A stretch of 64,000 nt of DNA from Buttiauxella noackiae ATCC 51607. Lineage in GTDB: Bacteria; Pseudomonadota; Gammaproteobacteria; Enterobacterales; Enterobacteriaceae. This document shows, piece by piece, positions 52,964 to 63,657 of the stretch (positions within the stretch are counted from its first letter, which is position 1; each line of letters starts with the position of its first letter). The DNA lies in contig NZ_LXEO01000014.1 of NCBI RefSeq assembly GCF_001654865.1, positions 124,001-188,000 of the forward strand. The letters are read 5' to 3'. The translations under genes and the position numbers were made by a program. The notes under the pieces are model-generated. The model had not been told where the DNA came from. It saw nothing but the letters and a program-made list of their open reading frames with translations, and ran no database searches.

Positions 52964-53588
52964 GCAATAAGTAGAGCAGCTGCTGCATAGCATCAAACGG
53001 TTACCGACCAGGGTCTTACGAGAAAATGTGAATGCTGGATATAAACGTAAGGTTGTAACCGTCATGCATTTCAATGCTGCTCTCGTTTTGGCGCAATTTA
53101 CGTATATTTATATAACATCTGGAATAAAAGCTTATTTTCTCAGCAGGTTAATTTAAAACCAGTGATTGGTTTTTATTCTATTTAAAATATTCACCTTATA
53201 TTTTTTAAGTACATTCTCGATTAAGAAAACAGCCCCCTCATAAAGTGTCATATCCATCAGGTATGATTTACGTAACAGTGCCTGTTTGCATCTTAGAGCA
53301 GGAGTAGGGTTTTTGAATTATTCGGCTAAAAAATGCAAATAAGTGAAGTCAAAAACCACGCAAATGCAAATATTCAGCATAAATTGCTGCATTGTGAATA
53401 ACGCACTGATTTTCATAAAATAAATACAAGATAAAAACATTAGGACAACATACAGATTTTCACAAAATAAAATATTGAGTAGAAAGTAAAAAGAACCTAT
53501 ATTGACGGCGTTTTTTACACACTGGTCAGTTTTTCGACATTCATTAATTCAACTGCCTTATTAACGAACCGGCAGCTGTGGGAGAGAT
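52964..53588. other. AT-rich 625-bp gene-free region before dat
   Basis: No protein frame with credible composition was found. The stretch is strongly AT-rich, especially 53090-53560. AAATGCAAATA occurs twice, at 53331-53341 and 53362-53372, 31 bp apart. The region should contain the dat-ddc promoter and possibly H-NS-type silencing sequence; a small RNA cannot be excluded by eye. Confidence 0.5.
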
Positions 53589-54974
53589 ATGATGACGGAT
53601 AAAGTCCGTATTGATAGTTTAGGTGCTAATTCATTCAATGGTAACAATGAAACCTATTTGGCGCGTCAAGCTGAATTTGAATCGAATGTCAGAAGTTATC
53701 CACGTAAATTGCCTTTAGCAATTGCGCAGGCCAACGGTGTTTGGATCACTGATGTTGAGAATAATCAATATCTTGATTGCCTGGCCGGTGCGGGTACGCT
53801 TGCTCTTGGGCATAACCATCCTGACGTGCTGCAAAGCATCCAAAATGTCATTACCAGCGGCTTGCCGTTACATACACTGGATCTTACAACTCCGTTGAAA
53901 GATCAGTTCTCTGAATATCTTCTCTCTTTATTGCCAGGTCAGGGTAAAGAGTATTGCCTGCAATTCACCGGCCCATCTGGTGCGGATGCAGTTGAAGCTG
54001 CGCTGAAACTGGCTAAGAAAGTAACCGGTCGTTCAGGCATCATCAGCTTCTCCGGCGGCTATCACGGCATGACTCATGGCGCACTTTCCGTAACAGGTAA
54101 CCTGTCACCGAAAGAAGCGGTTGATGGCATGATGCCGGAAGTTCAGTTTATGCCTTATCCGCACCTGTACCGCTGCCCGCTGGGTATTGGCGGCGAAGCT
54201 GGCGTTAAAGCATTAACTTACTACTTCGAAAACCTGATCAACGACGTTGAGAGTGGCGTGCGCAAACCTGCAGCGGTCATTCTGGAAGCGGTTCAGGGTG
54301 AAGGTGGTGTGAACCCGGCACCAAAAGAGTGGCTGCAGCGCATTCGTAAAGTCACCAAAGAACACGGCATTCTGCTGATCATTGATGAAGTTCAGGCTGG
54401 CTTCTGCCGTACCGGTAAATTGTTCGCCTTCGAACATGCGGGTATTGAGCCTGACATCATTGTTATGTCTAAAGCGGTTGGCGGTGGCTTGCCACTGGCT
54501 GTTCTGGGCATTAAGAAAGAGTTTGATGCATGGTCACCTGGCCACCACACCGGTACTTTCCGTGGTAACCAGCTGGCGATGGCAACCGGTCTGACTACGC
54601 TTAAGCATCTGACTGAAAACAAGATTGCTGACAAAGTTGCAGCGCAGGGCGAGTGGCTGAAAGGCAAACTGGCTGAACTGCAAAAACGTTACCCGGTTAT
54701 TGGCCAGGTTCGTGGTCTGGGCTTAATGATCGGTATTGAGATCGTTAAACCAAACGAAGCCAAAGATCATATGGGTTGCTACCCGGCTGATGCTGAGTTG
54801 TCCGCATTGCTGCAGAAAAACTGCTTCAAAGCAGGGCTGATTCTGGAGCGTGGTGGCCGTAATGGCGTCGTGCTGCGTCTGCTACCATCTTTGCTTATCA
54901 CTAATGATGAGCTGGCTATTTTCCTCGATAAGTTTGAGCAGGCGCTGTTAGCGGCTGGCATCAAGCCTGTCTGA
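53589..54974 (+). CDS. dat: Diaminobutyrate--2-oxoglutarate aminotransferase
   Basis: Class-III PLP aminotransferase of 461 residues that makes L-2,4-diaminobutyrate from aspartate semialdehyde, with glutamate as donor. PLP lysine is Lys295 ([12 protein letters not shown]); Asp266 ([15 protein letters not shown]) contacts the cofactor; [21 protein letters not shown] binds its phosphate. Two ATGs stand in tandem at 53589 and 53592, behind GGGAGAG. The decarboxylase gene follows with no gap, as in Acinetobacter and Enterobacter dat-ddc pairs. The codon use changes after about 54050 to strongly preferred codons, consistent with high expression. Confidence 0.93.
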   Translation: MMTDKVRIDSLGANSFNGNNETYLARQAEFESNVRSYPRKLPLAIAQANGVWITDVENNQYLDCLAGAGTLALGHNHPDVLQSIQNVITSGLPLHTLDLTTPLKDQFSEYLLSLLPGQGKEYCLQFTGPSGADAVEAALKLAKKVTGRSGIISFSGGYHGMTHGALSVTGNLSPKEAVDGMMPEVQFMPYPHLYRCPLGIGGEAGVKALTYYFENLINDVESGVRKPAAVILEAVQGEGGVNPAPKEWLQRIRKVTKEHGILLIIDEVQAGFCRTGKLFAFEHAGIEPDIIVMSKAVGGGLPLAVLGIKKEFDAWSPGHHTGTFRGNQLAMATGLTTLKHLTENKIADKVAAQGEWLKGKLAELQKRYPVIGQVRGLGLMIGIEIVKPNEAKDHMGCYPADAELSALLQKNCFKAGLILERGGRNGVVLRLLPSLLITNDELAIFLDKFEQALLAAGIKPV

Positions 54975-54992
54975 GTGGAGTTAATGACCTCG

Positions 54993-56465
54993 ATGTCTGA
55001 ATTAAATCCTATCCTGGCAGGCTCAGCGCAAAGCACTGAAGCCTACCAGCAGGCCATTGCACAGACCAGCGCCGCTGTTGTGCAGTGGTTGCAGCAACCT
55101 GAGATGTATCAGGGTAAATCTGTTGCTGAACTGCGTGAACGTATTCAACTGGATTTTAATCCTCAGGGCCTGGGCAACCAGGTCGCTATTGAACGTGCGA
55201 TCGAATACTTCTTAAAAGACAGCTTGTCGGTGCATCACCCACAGTGTGTCGCGCATTTGCATTGCCCAAGTCTGGTTATCAGCCAAGCTGCAGAAGTGTT
55301 GATCAACGCCACTAACCAGAGCATGGACTCATGGGACCAAAGCCCGTCAGCGACCATCATCGAGATGAAGCTGATTGAATGGCTGCGTGCTCAAGTGGGT
55401 TATCAGGCAGGCGATGCGGGCGTGTTCACCAGCGGTGGTACTCAGAGCAACCTGATGGGCCTGATGCTGGCTCGTGATGCGTTCTTCGCGCGCCAGGGCC
55501 ACTCCATCCAGCAAGATGGTCTGGTCGGCAACCTGAAGAAGATTAAAGTTCTGTGTTCTGAAAACGCGCACTTCTCAGTGCAGAAGAACATGGCTTTAAT
55601 GGGCCTCGGTTACCAGTCAGTGACGTTGGTGAAAACCGATAAATTCGCACGTATGGATATTAACGACCTGCGCGAGAAACTGGCACAGTCTCAGGCAAAC
55701 GACGAGCAGATCCTGGCGATTGTTGCAACAGCGGGTACTACCGATGCTGGCGCAATTGATCCGCTGCGTGAAATCGCAACGCTTGCAGCAGAGCACCAGA
55801 TTTGGGTGCATGTTGATGCAGCGTGGGGCGGTGCGTTGTTAATGTCTGAGAAATATCGCGACTATCTGGATGGCATTGAATTAGTGGACTCCATCACCCT
55901 GGACTTCCACAAACAATACTTCCAGACCATCAGTTGCGGTGCTTTCTTGCTGAAAGAAGCGCGCCACTATGAGTTGATGCGCTATCAGGCGGCTTATCTG
56001 AACTCTGAGTTCGATGAAGCTGCTGGCGTGCCAAACCTGGTGTCTAAATCTTTGCAGACAACTCGCCGTTTCGACGCACTGAAACTGTGGATGGGTCTGG
56101 AAGCGTTAGGTCAGAAGCAATATGCCGCGATCATCGATCATGGTGTGACGCTTGCACAAGAAGTTGCACAGTACGTTACTGAAGAGCCGTCTCTGGAACT
56201 GGTGATGAAACCGCAACTGGCGAGCGTTCTGTTCCGTTTCCGTCCTGAGCAAATGGCTTCTGCTAGCGACGCGGACATTGCACTGCTGAACCAAAAAATT
56301 GGTGATGCATTGCTGGACTCTGGTCGTGCAAACGTCGGTGTGACTGAGCATAACGGCGTAACTTGCCTGAAGCTGACGCTGTTAAATCCGACCGTTACGC
56401 TTGAGGATATTAAAGTCCTGCTGGCGTTGGTTGAGAAAACAGCACAACCGTTGCTGGTTGGCTAA
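54993..56465 (+). CDS. ddc: L-2,4-diaminobutyrate decarboxylase
   Basis: PLP-dependent group-II decarboxylase of about 490 residues that converts 2,4-diaminobutyrate to 1,3-diaminopropane. The PLP lysine is Lys307 (ITLDFHKQYFQTIS), with His194 stacking on the ring and Asp275 (VHVDAAWGG) holding the pyridine nitrogen. SVHHPQCVAHLHCPSL near the N-terminus and TSGGTQSNLMGLMLARDA are family blocks. The start is uncertain: GTG 54975, ATG 54984 or ATG 54993; I use 54993, where GGAG is 13 nt away, and 54984 is nearly as good. It is coupled to dat. The polyamine product replaces or supplements spermidine-type amines. Confidence 0.92.
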   Translation: MSELNPILAGSAQSTEAYQQAIAQTSAAVVQWLQQPEMYQGKSVAELRERIQLDFNPQGLGNQVAIERAIEYFLKDSLSVHHPQCVAHLHCPSLVISQAAEVLINATNQSMDSWDQSPSATIIEMKLIEWLRAQVGYQAGDAGVFTSGGTQSNLMGLMLARDAFFARQGHSIQQDGLVGNLKKIKVLCSENAHFSVQKNMALMGLGYQSVTLVKTDKFARMDINDLREKLAQSQANDEQILAIVATAGTTDAGAIDPLREIATLAAEHQIWVHVDAAWGGALLMSEKYRDYLDGIELVDSITLDFHKQYFQTISCGAFLLKEARHYELMRYQAAYLNSEFDEAAGVPNLVSKSLQTTRRFDALKLWMGLEALGQKQYAAIIDHGVTLAQEVAQYVTEEPSLELVMKPQLASVLFRFRPEQMASASDADIALLNQKIGDALLDSGRANVGVTEHNGVTCLKLTLLNPTVTLEDIKVLLALVEKTAQPLLVG

Positions 56466-56474
56466 ATAAAGTCA

Positions 56475-56500
56475 ATGGGCGGTGAATACCGCCCATTTAT
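56475..56500 (+). terminator. Intrinsic terminator of dat-ddc
   Basis: Perfect 9-bp arms ATGGGCGGT (56475-56483) and ACCGCCCAT (56488-56496) with a GAAT loop, followed by TTATCTTT. It lies 10 bp after the ddc stop. Confidence 0.85.
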
Positions 56501-56545
56501 CTTTCCCCCGCATTACATCTTTCTCCTGTCTCCGACTTCTTTTTA

Positions 56546-57916
56546 TTAGCTACGATATTGCTCATATTCAATGGTTTCACGCACCGTGTTCAACGCCTGA
56601 TAAAGAAGGTCTTCACTGACTGATCCGAGTGCGATACGAATAGCGTGGGGAACATTTTGCGAAGTAGTGAAAGGCTCCGCAGTTGAGGTCGAAATATTTT
56701 TTTCCAGCAAGCTACGTACCACACTTTCTGCTCGCACTTCTTCAGCCAGCGGCAACCATAAAAAATAAGAGGCTGGATGACTGATATAGGGCAGTGGCTT
56801 CAACACTTCGCGCGCAATATTTTGGCGCCTTTGAGCATCTTCTCGCTTAAGTGATTCAAGTCTGTTGACCGTTCCATCACGTATCCAGCCACAAACTAAT
56901 GATGTCATAAGGGAAGGCGTATTCCAGGTGGTTACCCTAATCGCGCGCTCCAGTAGCGTTCTGTATGGAGCAGGGCAGACAACCGCTCCTACACGCAAAC
57001 CGGTCGCAATATTCTTCGAAAAACCTGTGACATAAATAGTCCGTTCTGGTGCAAAAAAGGCTAACGGTGGGGGCGGATTGCTGGCCAGAAAAGCGTAGGC
57101 CGCATCTTCAATTAACAGCAGATCATGTTCTCTGGCGATAGCGGCAATTTCTTTACGCTGATCGGAGTTGAGTACCCATCCCAGTGGATTATGCAGCGTG
57201 GGCATCGTGTAGACGGCGCGTACTCGTCTGCGCTGGCACAATGCCCGCAACGCGTTAAGATCTGGCCCCATCTCAGATACGGGAATTGCCTCCAGCTCAA
57301 GATTAAATGCCGCCGCTAGTGTCTTAAAACCGGAATAGGTTAGTGCATCTACGGCGATAACATCCCCTGGCTTAAAAAGCCCCATCACGGTGATGGCCAG
57401 ACCATGCTGGGCGCCGTTAACAATAAGCACATCATCGGCACTCGCTGTTATCCCGGTATGGGCAAGATGCGATGCTATGGTTTCTCGATCGTTCAGGCGG
57501 CCGGCATGAGGCTGGTAGCGCAGTAATGCGGTCAGATCACCGGAAGTAGTGAGTTGGCGGAGTGCATCGCGCAACAGGTCCGTCTGTTCGGGTAGTGCGG
57601 GGTAGTTAAAGTTTAAATCCAATACATCGGACGCCACAATGTGCTGATCGATGCCCAGACCTGTGGGAAGAGAGATTTCCCGGACAAAAGTACCGCGTCC
57701 GGTTTCCCCGCTCACCAATCCCATGGATTCAAGTTCAGCATAAACACGTGTCGCCGTAGCCAGGGACACATGCTTTTCGCCAGATAGTGCCCGGTGTGTT
57801 GGTAGCCGGGTTCCAGCGGGTAGATCGCCGCAACGAATGGACGCGGCAAGTTCATCAACAATCGTTTTATATCGCGCTTTCACTGATTGTATCCATGACA
57901 ATATTTTGATTGTCAT
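56546..57916 (-). CDS. MocR-type regulator (GntR helix-turn-helix fused to aminotransferase fold)
   Basis: A 456-residue PLP-binding transcription factor. The GntR winged helix is at about 15-80 (YKTIVDELAASIRCGDLPAGTRLPTHRAL). A class-I aminotransferase domain follows, with PLP lysine Lys301 (GFSKNIATGLRVG), Asp271 (IEDAAYAF) and Asn243. Such proteins sense PLP or amino compounds and regulate neighbouring transport or vitamin genes. The ATG at 57916 lies inside a long palindrome; TTG at 57901 or GTG at 57883, just before the HTH, could be the true start. The divergent EamA exporter is the obvious target. Confidence 0.88.
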   Translation of the reverse strand: MTIKILSWIQSVKARYKTIVDELAASIRCGDLPAGTRLPTHRALSGEKHVSLATATRVYAELESMGLVSGETGRGTFVREISLPTGLGIDQHIVASDVLDLNFNYPALPEQTDLLRDALRQLTTSGDLTALLRYQPHAGRLNDRETIASHLAHTGITASADDVLIVNGAQHGLAITVMGLFKPGDVIAVDALTYSGFKTLAAAFNLELEAIPVSEMGPDLNALRALCQRRRVRAVYTMPTLHNPLGWVLNSDQRKEIAAIAREHDLLLIEDAAYAFLASNPPPPLAFFAPERTIYVTGFSKNIATGLRVGAVVCPAPYRTLLERAIRVTTWNTPSLMTSLVCGWIRDGTVNRLESLKREDAQRRQNIAREVLKPLPYISHPASYFLWLPLAEEVRAESVVRSLLEKNISTSTAEPFTTSQNVPHAIRIALGSVSEDLLYQALNTVRETIEYEQYRS

Positions 57917-57920
57917 GGAT
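57891..57920. promoter_or_regulatory. Long palindrome between MocR and EamA genes (operator)
   Basis: Arms ATCCATGACAAT (57891-57902) and ATTGTCATGGAT (57909-57920), perfect over 12 bp with a 6-nt spacer. A further half-site-like TGTCCATGA is at 57942-57950. It overlaps the annotated MocR start and precedes the exporter start, ideal for simultaneous control of both genes. Confidence 0.75.
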
Positions 57921-57960
57921 TGTGGCGGTTATCATGCGATCTGTCCATGAAAGAGTTGCC

Positions 57961-58878
57961 ATGGCGTTCCCTTCGCGTACTGCTGAGATTGAGGTGAATG
58001 TGGTTGATAAAAAAAATGCAGGTTCATTATCTGGATGGTTAAACGGATTGATTGGCGTGGTTATCTTTAGTGGCTCCCTCCCGGCAACACGGGTGGCAGT
58101 GCAGGAGATCGATCCTTTGTTCCTCACCTTTATCCGTGCATCAATTGCCGGCATGTTAGCGCTGATATTGGTGCTGAGTTTCAGGGAACAATGTCCGAAG
58201 AGGTCTCAAATTGGCTCATTAGTGATTGTCGCATTGGGCGTGGTGATTGGTTTCCCATTATTGACAGCGATGGCCTTACAATCTGTCACCTCCGCGCATT
58301 CAATTGTTTTTCTGGGGCTTTTACCGCTGGCTACTGCCATCTTTGGTGTTATTCGCGGCGGCGAACGCCCACAGTTTGCGTTCTGGATATTCTCTATTAT
58401 CGGTAGTTTGCTGGTGGTGGGTTTCGCCTTTTCCCAAAACGTTTCGATTTCGCAAACCGGTGATTTACTGATGTTGGCGGCAATTGTGGTGTGCGGACTT
58501 GGCTATGCCGAAGGGGCGAAACTCTCAAGGGAACTGGGTGGTTGGCAGGTTATCTGTTGGGCGCTGCTGATTTCACTTCCCTTTATGTTACTGGCCTCGT
58601 TTACCACTTTGCCCGTAACTCCTGGCAGCATTAGTCCTGAGTGCTGGTTTGCGCTCGGCTATGTCTCCGTGTTTAGCATGCTGATAGGTTTTATATTCTG
58701 GTACAAAGGGCTAGCGGTGGGCGGTATTGCCGCAGTGGGGCAATTACAACTACTGCAACCATTTTTTGGTCTGGCACTGGCTGCTACGTTACTTCATGAA
58801 ACGGTGAGTGTGCTGATGGTGATCGTGACACTTGGTGTGATTGCTTGTGTCGTGGGTTCGCGTAAGTTTGCGAGATAG
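57961..58878 (+). CDS. EamA/DMT-family transporter
   Basis: Inner-membrane exporter of the drug/metabolite transporter superfamily, about 305 residues from ATG 57961 (MAFPSRTAEIEVNVVDKKNA), which has AAAGAG 6 nt ahead. ATG 57934 and TTG 57910 are upstream alternatives but lie in or beside the operator. Ten membrane segments in two EamA repeats are seen (WLNGLIGVVIFSGSLPATRVAV; first repeat ending GVIRGGERPQFAFWIFSII; second with LLMLAAIVVCGLGYAEGAKLSREL). Members export amino acids, vitamins or metabolites. The divergent MocR regulator suggests an amine, amino acid or B6-type substrate. The N-terminal cytoplasmic extension is a little long. Confidence 0.85.
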   Translation: MAFPSRTAEIEVNVVDKKNAGSLSGWLNGLIGVVIFSGSLPATRVAVQEIDPLFLTFIRASIAGMLALILVLSFREQCPKRSQIGSLVIVALGVVIGFPLLTAMALQSVTSAHSIVFLGLLPLATAIFGVIRGGERPQFAFWIFSIIGSLLVVGFAFSQNVSISQTGDLLMLAAIVVCGLGYAEGAKLSRELGGWQVICWALLISLPFMLLASFTTLPVTPGSISPECWFALGYVSVFSMLIGFIFWYKGLAVGGIAAVGQLQLLQPFFGLALAATLLHETVSVLMVIVTLGVIACVVGSRKFAR

Positions 58879-58897
58879 CTTTGTTACACCTGAAAAA

Positions 58898-58921
58898 AAC
58901 GGCAAACCAGGGTTTGCCGTT
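58898..58921. terminator. Bidirectional terminator between EamA gene and azoR
   Basis: Arms AACGGCAAAC (58898-58907) and GTTTGCCGTT (58912-58921) with loop CAGG. A-run before and T-run after, so it works on both strands for the two convergent genes. Confidence 0.85.
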
Positions 58922-58944
58922 TCAGAAACACGATAAATCAGATA

Positions 58945-59607
<663 letters not shown>

Positions 59608-59757
59608 TTATTCACAATCCGATTACAGTGATAGCGCAATATATCGAACTCAATGTTCGATTTTATTGAACAAGGCGTCGAAAGGTGTGATGTGCTAATC
59701 TAGCGCCAATTCATGAAACAGACTTACCAGGCAGTGCGCTGCCATGACGACTACGCA

Positions 59758-62700
59758 ATGGAAAACATAAAACCCTCACTGTCTTCATTATTCTCTCGCC
59801 TTGATGGCTTAATGCTACGCGACAGGCAACGCTTCTCGCGCCGTTTACATGGTGCGAAGAAGGTGAAAAATCCTGAATCGCAAAAGGCGGTACTTGATTC
59901 ACTGGCGCAAGAGATTGACTCTGCCGCCGGTAAGGTCCTGCTGCGTGAAGCTTCACGTCCAAAAATCACCTACCCAGAAAATCTGCCTGTCAGCCAGAAA
60001 AAACAGGACATTTTCGATGCCATTCGTGACCATCAGGTGGTTATCGTGGCGGGGGAAACTGGCTCAGGTAAGACCACGCAGCTACCAAAAATCTGCATGG
60101 AACTTGGGCGTGGTGTTAAAGGCTTGATAGGCCATACGCAACCTCGTCGACTGGCGGCGCGAACCGTTGCCAACCGTATTGCCGAAGAGCTGCAAACAGA
60201 GCCGGGCGGCTGTGTTGGTTATAAGGTGCGTTTTACTGACCATGTCAGTGAAAACACAATGGTTAAACTGATGACCGACGGCATTTTGCTGGCGGAAATT
60301 CAGCAAGACCGCCTGCTGATGCAGTACGACACCATCATCATCGATGAAGCGCACGAACGTAGTCTGAACATCGATTTCCTGCTGGGCTATTTGCGTGAGT
60401 TATTGCCGCGTCGCCCGGATCTGAAAATCATCATCACGTCTGCAACCATCGACCCGCAACGCTTCTCGCGCCACTTCAACAATGCACCGATTATCGAAGT
60501 TTCTGGCCGTACTTACCCGGTGGAAGTGCGCTATCGCCCGATAGTTGAAGACGCAGATGATACCGATCGCGACCAGCTACAGGCGATTTTCGATGCGGTA
60601 GATGAACTCGGCCATGAAAGTGCCGGGGACATTCTGATTTTCATGAGCGGCGAGCGTGAAATTCGCGACACCGCTGATGCGCTAAATAAGTTGAATCTGC
60701 CGCACACCGAAGTGCTGCCGCTGTATGCGCGCTTATCCAATAGCGAGCAAAACCGCGTCTTCCAGTCGCATGTTGGGCGGCGCATTGTGCTGGCAACAAA
60801 CGTGGCTGAGACATCGCTCACCGTGCCGGGCATTAAATACGTCATTGATCCTGGTACGGCGCGTATCAGCCGCTATAGCTACCGCACCAAAGTCCAGCGT
60901 TTGCCGATTGAGCCGGTTTCTCAGGCTTCAGCAAACCAGCGTAAAGGTCGTTGTGGCCGTGTTTCCGACGGGATCTGTATTCGCCTCTACTCTGAGGATG
61001 ATTTCCTGTCACGCCCGGAATTTACCGACCCGGAAATTCTGCGCACCAACCTGGCGTCCGTTATCTTGCAGATGACTTCGCTTGGGCTTGGCGATATCGC
61101 CGCGTTTCCGTTTGTGGAAGCACCGGATAAACGCAATATTCAGGATGGCGTGCGCCTGCTTGAAGAGCTCGGTGCGATTACCAGCGAAGCCGATCTAAGC
61201 GTTTATAAACTCACACCGCTGGGCCGCCAGCTATCACAACTGCCGGTCGACCCGCGGCTTGCGCGTATGGTGCTCGAAGCGCAGAAATTTGGCTGTGTGC
61301 GCGAGGTGATGATCATCACCGCCGGTTTGTCGATTCAGGACCCGCGCGAGCGACCGATGGACAAACAGCAGGCATCTGATGAGAAACATCGTCGTTTCCA
61401 CGACAAAGAATCTGATTTCCTGGCCTACGTGAATCTGTGGAACTACCTCGGCGAGCAGCAAAAAGAGCTGTCCTCGAACCAGTTCCGCCGTCAGTGCAAA
61501 CTCGATTATCTCAACTACCTGCGTGTACGCGAATGGCAAGACATCTACACCCAATTGCGCCAGGTGGTGAAAGAACTCGGCTTGCCGATTAACAGCGAAC
61601 CGGCTGATTTCCGCTCCGTTCACTGCGCATTACTGACTGGCCTGCTTTCCCATATCGGCCAGAAAGATGCCGATAAACAGGAATACACCGGCGCGCGCAA
61701 CGCACGTTTCTCTATCTTCCCAGGCTCTGGTTTATTTAAAAAGCCGCCAAAGTGGACGATGGTTGCCGAACTGGTAGAAACCAGCCGCCTGTGGGGGCGC
61801 ATTGCTGCCCGTATCGACCCTGAATGGGTAGAGCCGTTGGCGCAACATTTGCTGAAACGCTCGTACAGCGAACCGCACTGGGAGAAATCGCAGGGCGCGG
61901 TCATGGCGACAGAAAAAGTTACGCTCTACGGTTTGCCGATTGTTGCCGCCCGTAGCGTCAACTACAGCCAGATTGACCCGGCTCTATGCCGTGAGCTGTT
62001 TATCCGTCACGCGCTGGTGGAAGGTGACTGGCAGACGCGCCATGCGTTCTTCCGCGACAACCTCAAACTGCGCAATGAAATTGAAGAACTTGAGCACAAA
62101 TCTCGCCGCCGCGACATTCTGGTGGACGACGACACGCTGTTTGAGTTTTACGACCAGCGTATTGCCCACGATGTAATTTCTGCGCGCCACTTTGATAACT
62201 GGTGGAAACAGACCTGCAAAGAGACACCGGATCTGCTCAATTTCGAAAAGAGCATGCTGATCAAAGAGGGCGCGGAGCAAGTCAGCAAGCTCGACTACCC
62301 GAACTTCTGGCATCAGGGCAATCTCAAGCTTCGCCTGACGTATCAATTTGAACCGGGCGCAGACGCCGATGGCGTAACGGTGCACATCCCGCTACCGCTG
62401 TTAAACCAGGTGGAAGAGGCCGGTTTTGAATGGCAGATTCCGGGCGTGCGCCGTGAGCTGGTGATTGCACTGATTAAGTCACTGCCAAAACCGGTGCGTC
62501 GTAACTTTGTGCCTGCGCCAAACTACGCAGAAGCATTCTTGGGCCGCGCCACGCCGCTGGAACTGCCGCTGCTGGAAAGTTTAGAGCGTGAATTCCGCCG
62601 CATGTCGGGCATCACCATCGACCGCGAAGACTGGCATTGGGATCAGGTGCCCGATCACCTGAAAATGACTTTCCGCGTGGTGGATGAGCACAACAAAAAA

Positions 62701-63657
62701 CTCAAAGAGGGGAAAAACCTCACTGAGTTGAAAGGTGGCTTGAAAGAGAAAGTCCAGCAAACGCTCTCGGCTGTAGCCGATGACGGTATTGAACAAAGTG
62801 GTTTGCATATCTGGAGCTTTGGCTCGCTTCCGGAAAGCTACGAGCAGAAACGCGGTAACTATCGTATGAAGGCCTTCCCGGCGCTGGTGGATGAAAAAGA
62901 GAGCGTGGCGATCAAGCTGTTTGATAACCCGCTTGAACAGCAACAGGCAATGTGGCGTGGTTTGCGCCGCTTATTGCTGCTGAACATTCCATCGCCGATT
63001 AAATACCTGCATGAAAAGCTGCCGAACAAAGCCAAACTTGGCCTGTACTTTAACCCGTACGGCAAAGTCATGGATTTGATTGATGACTGCATTTCTTGCG
63101 GCGTTGATAAGCTCATTGCGCAGGCCGGTGGGCCAGTCTGGAGCGAAGAGGGCTTTGCCGCGCTGCATGAAAAAGTTCGTGCAGAACTCAATGAAACCGT
63201 GGTGGAAATTGCGAAGCAGGTCGAACAAATCCTCACGGCGGTGTTCAACATCAACAAACGCCTGAAAGGGCGCGTGGATATGACGATGGCGCTCGGTTTG
63301 TCGGATGTGAAAGCACAGATGAGCGGGCTGGTTTATCGCGGTTTTGTCACTGGAAACGGCTACAAACGCCTGGGCGATACGCTGCGTTACCTGAATGCTA
63401 TTGAGAAACGCCTCGAAAAAATGGCGGTCGACCCGCATCGTGATCGTGTGCAAATGCTGAAAGTTGAGCATGTGCAACAAACCTGGCAGCAGTGGCTGAA
63501 CAAATTGCCTCCTGCACGCCGCGTTGACGACGATGTGCAGGAGATCCGCTGGATGATTGAGGAGTTGCGTGTGAGTTTCTTCGCTCAGCAATTAGGCACG
63601 CCATATCCGATTTCTGATAAGCGTATTTTGCAGGCGATGGAAGCAATTACGGGGTAG
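59758..63657 (+). CDS. hrpA: ATP-dependent RNA helicase HrpA
   Basis: DEAH-box helicase of 1299 residues (1300 in E. coli). Start at 59758 (MENIKPSLSSLFSRLDGLM), which aligns with E. coli; a frame from 59713 would add 15 residues of poor match. Walker A GETGSGKT at 99-106, DEAH at 196-199, SAT motif IIITSATID, motif VI QRKGRCGRV. HA2/OB-fold and DUF3418 domains complete the C-terminal half (GADADGVTVHIPLPLLNQVEEAGFEWQIPG; DREDWHWDQVPDHLK). HrpA processes fimbrial mRNAs and rescues stalled or collided ribosomes in E. coli. It is monocistronic. Confidence 0.97.
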   Translation: MENIKPSLSSLFSRLDGLMLRDRQRFSRRLHGAKKVKNPESQKAVLDSLAQEIDSAAGKVLLREASRPKITYPENLPVSQKKQDIFDAIRDHQVVIVAGETGSGKTTQLPKICMELGRGVKGLIGHTQPRRLAARTVANRIAEELQTEPGGCVGYKVRFTDHVSENTMVKLMTDGILLAEIQQDRLLMQYDTIIIDEAHERSLNIDFLLGYLRELLPRRPDLKIIITSATIDPQRFSRHFNNAPIIEVSGRTYPVEVRYRPIVEDADDTDRDQLQAIFDAVDELGHESAGDILIFMSGEREIRDTADALNKLNLPHTEVLPLYARLSNSEQNRVFQSHVGRRIVLATNVAETSLTVPGIKYVIDPGTARISRYSYRTKVQRLPIEPVSQASANQRKGRCGRVSDGICIRLYSEDDFLSRPEFTDPEILRTNLASVILQMTSLGLGDIAAFPFVEAPDKRNIQDGVRLLEELGAITSEADLSVYKLTPLGRQLSQLPVDPRLARMVLEAQKFGCVREVMIITAGLSIQDPRERPMDKQQASDEKHRRFHDKESDFLAYVNLWNYLGEQQKELSSNQFRRQCKLDYLNYLRVREWQDIYTQLRQVVKELGLPINSEPADFRSVHCALLTGLLSHIGQKDADKQEYTGARNARFSIFPGSGLFKKPPKWTMVAELVETSRLWGRIAARIDPEWVEPLAQHLLKRSYSEPHWEKSQGAVMATEKVTLYGLPIVAARSVNYSQIDPALCRELFIRHALVEGDWQTRHAFFRDNLKLRNEIEELEHKSRRRDILVDDDTLFEFYDQRIAHDVISARHFDNWWKQTCKETPDLLNFEKSMLIKEGAEQVSKLDYPNFWHQGNLKLRLTYQFEPGADADGVTVHIPLPLLNQVEEAGFEWQIPGVRRELVIALIKSLPKPVRRNFVPAPNYAEAFLGRATPLELPLLESLEREFRRMSGITIDREDWHWDQVPDHLKMTFRVVDEHNKKLKEGKNLTELKGGLKEKVQQTLSAVADDGIEQSGLHIWSFGSLPESYEQKRGNYRMKAFPALVDEKESVAIKLFDNPLEQQQAMWRGLRRLLLLNIPSPIKYLHEKLPNKAKLGLYFNPYGKVMDLIDDCISCGVDKLIAQAGGPVWSEEGFAALHEKVRAELNETVVEIAKQVEQILTAVFNINKRLKGRVDMTMALGLSDVKAQMSGLVYRGFVTGNGYKRLGDTLRYLNAIEKRLEKMAVDPHRDRVQMLKVEHVQQTWQQWLNKLPPARRVDDDVQEIRWMIEELRVSFFAQQLGTPYPISDKRILQAMEAITG

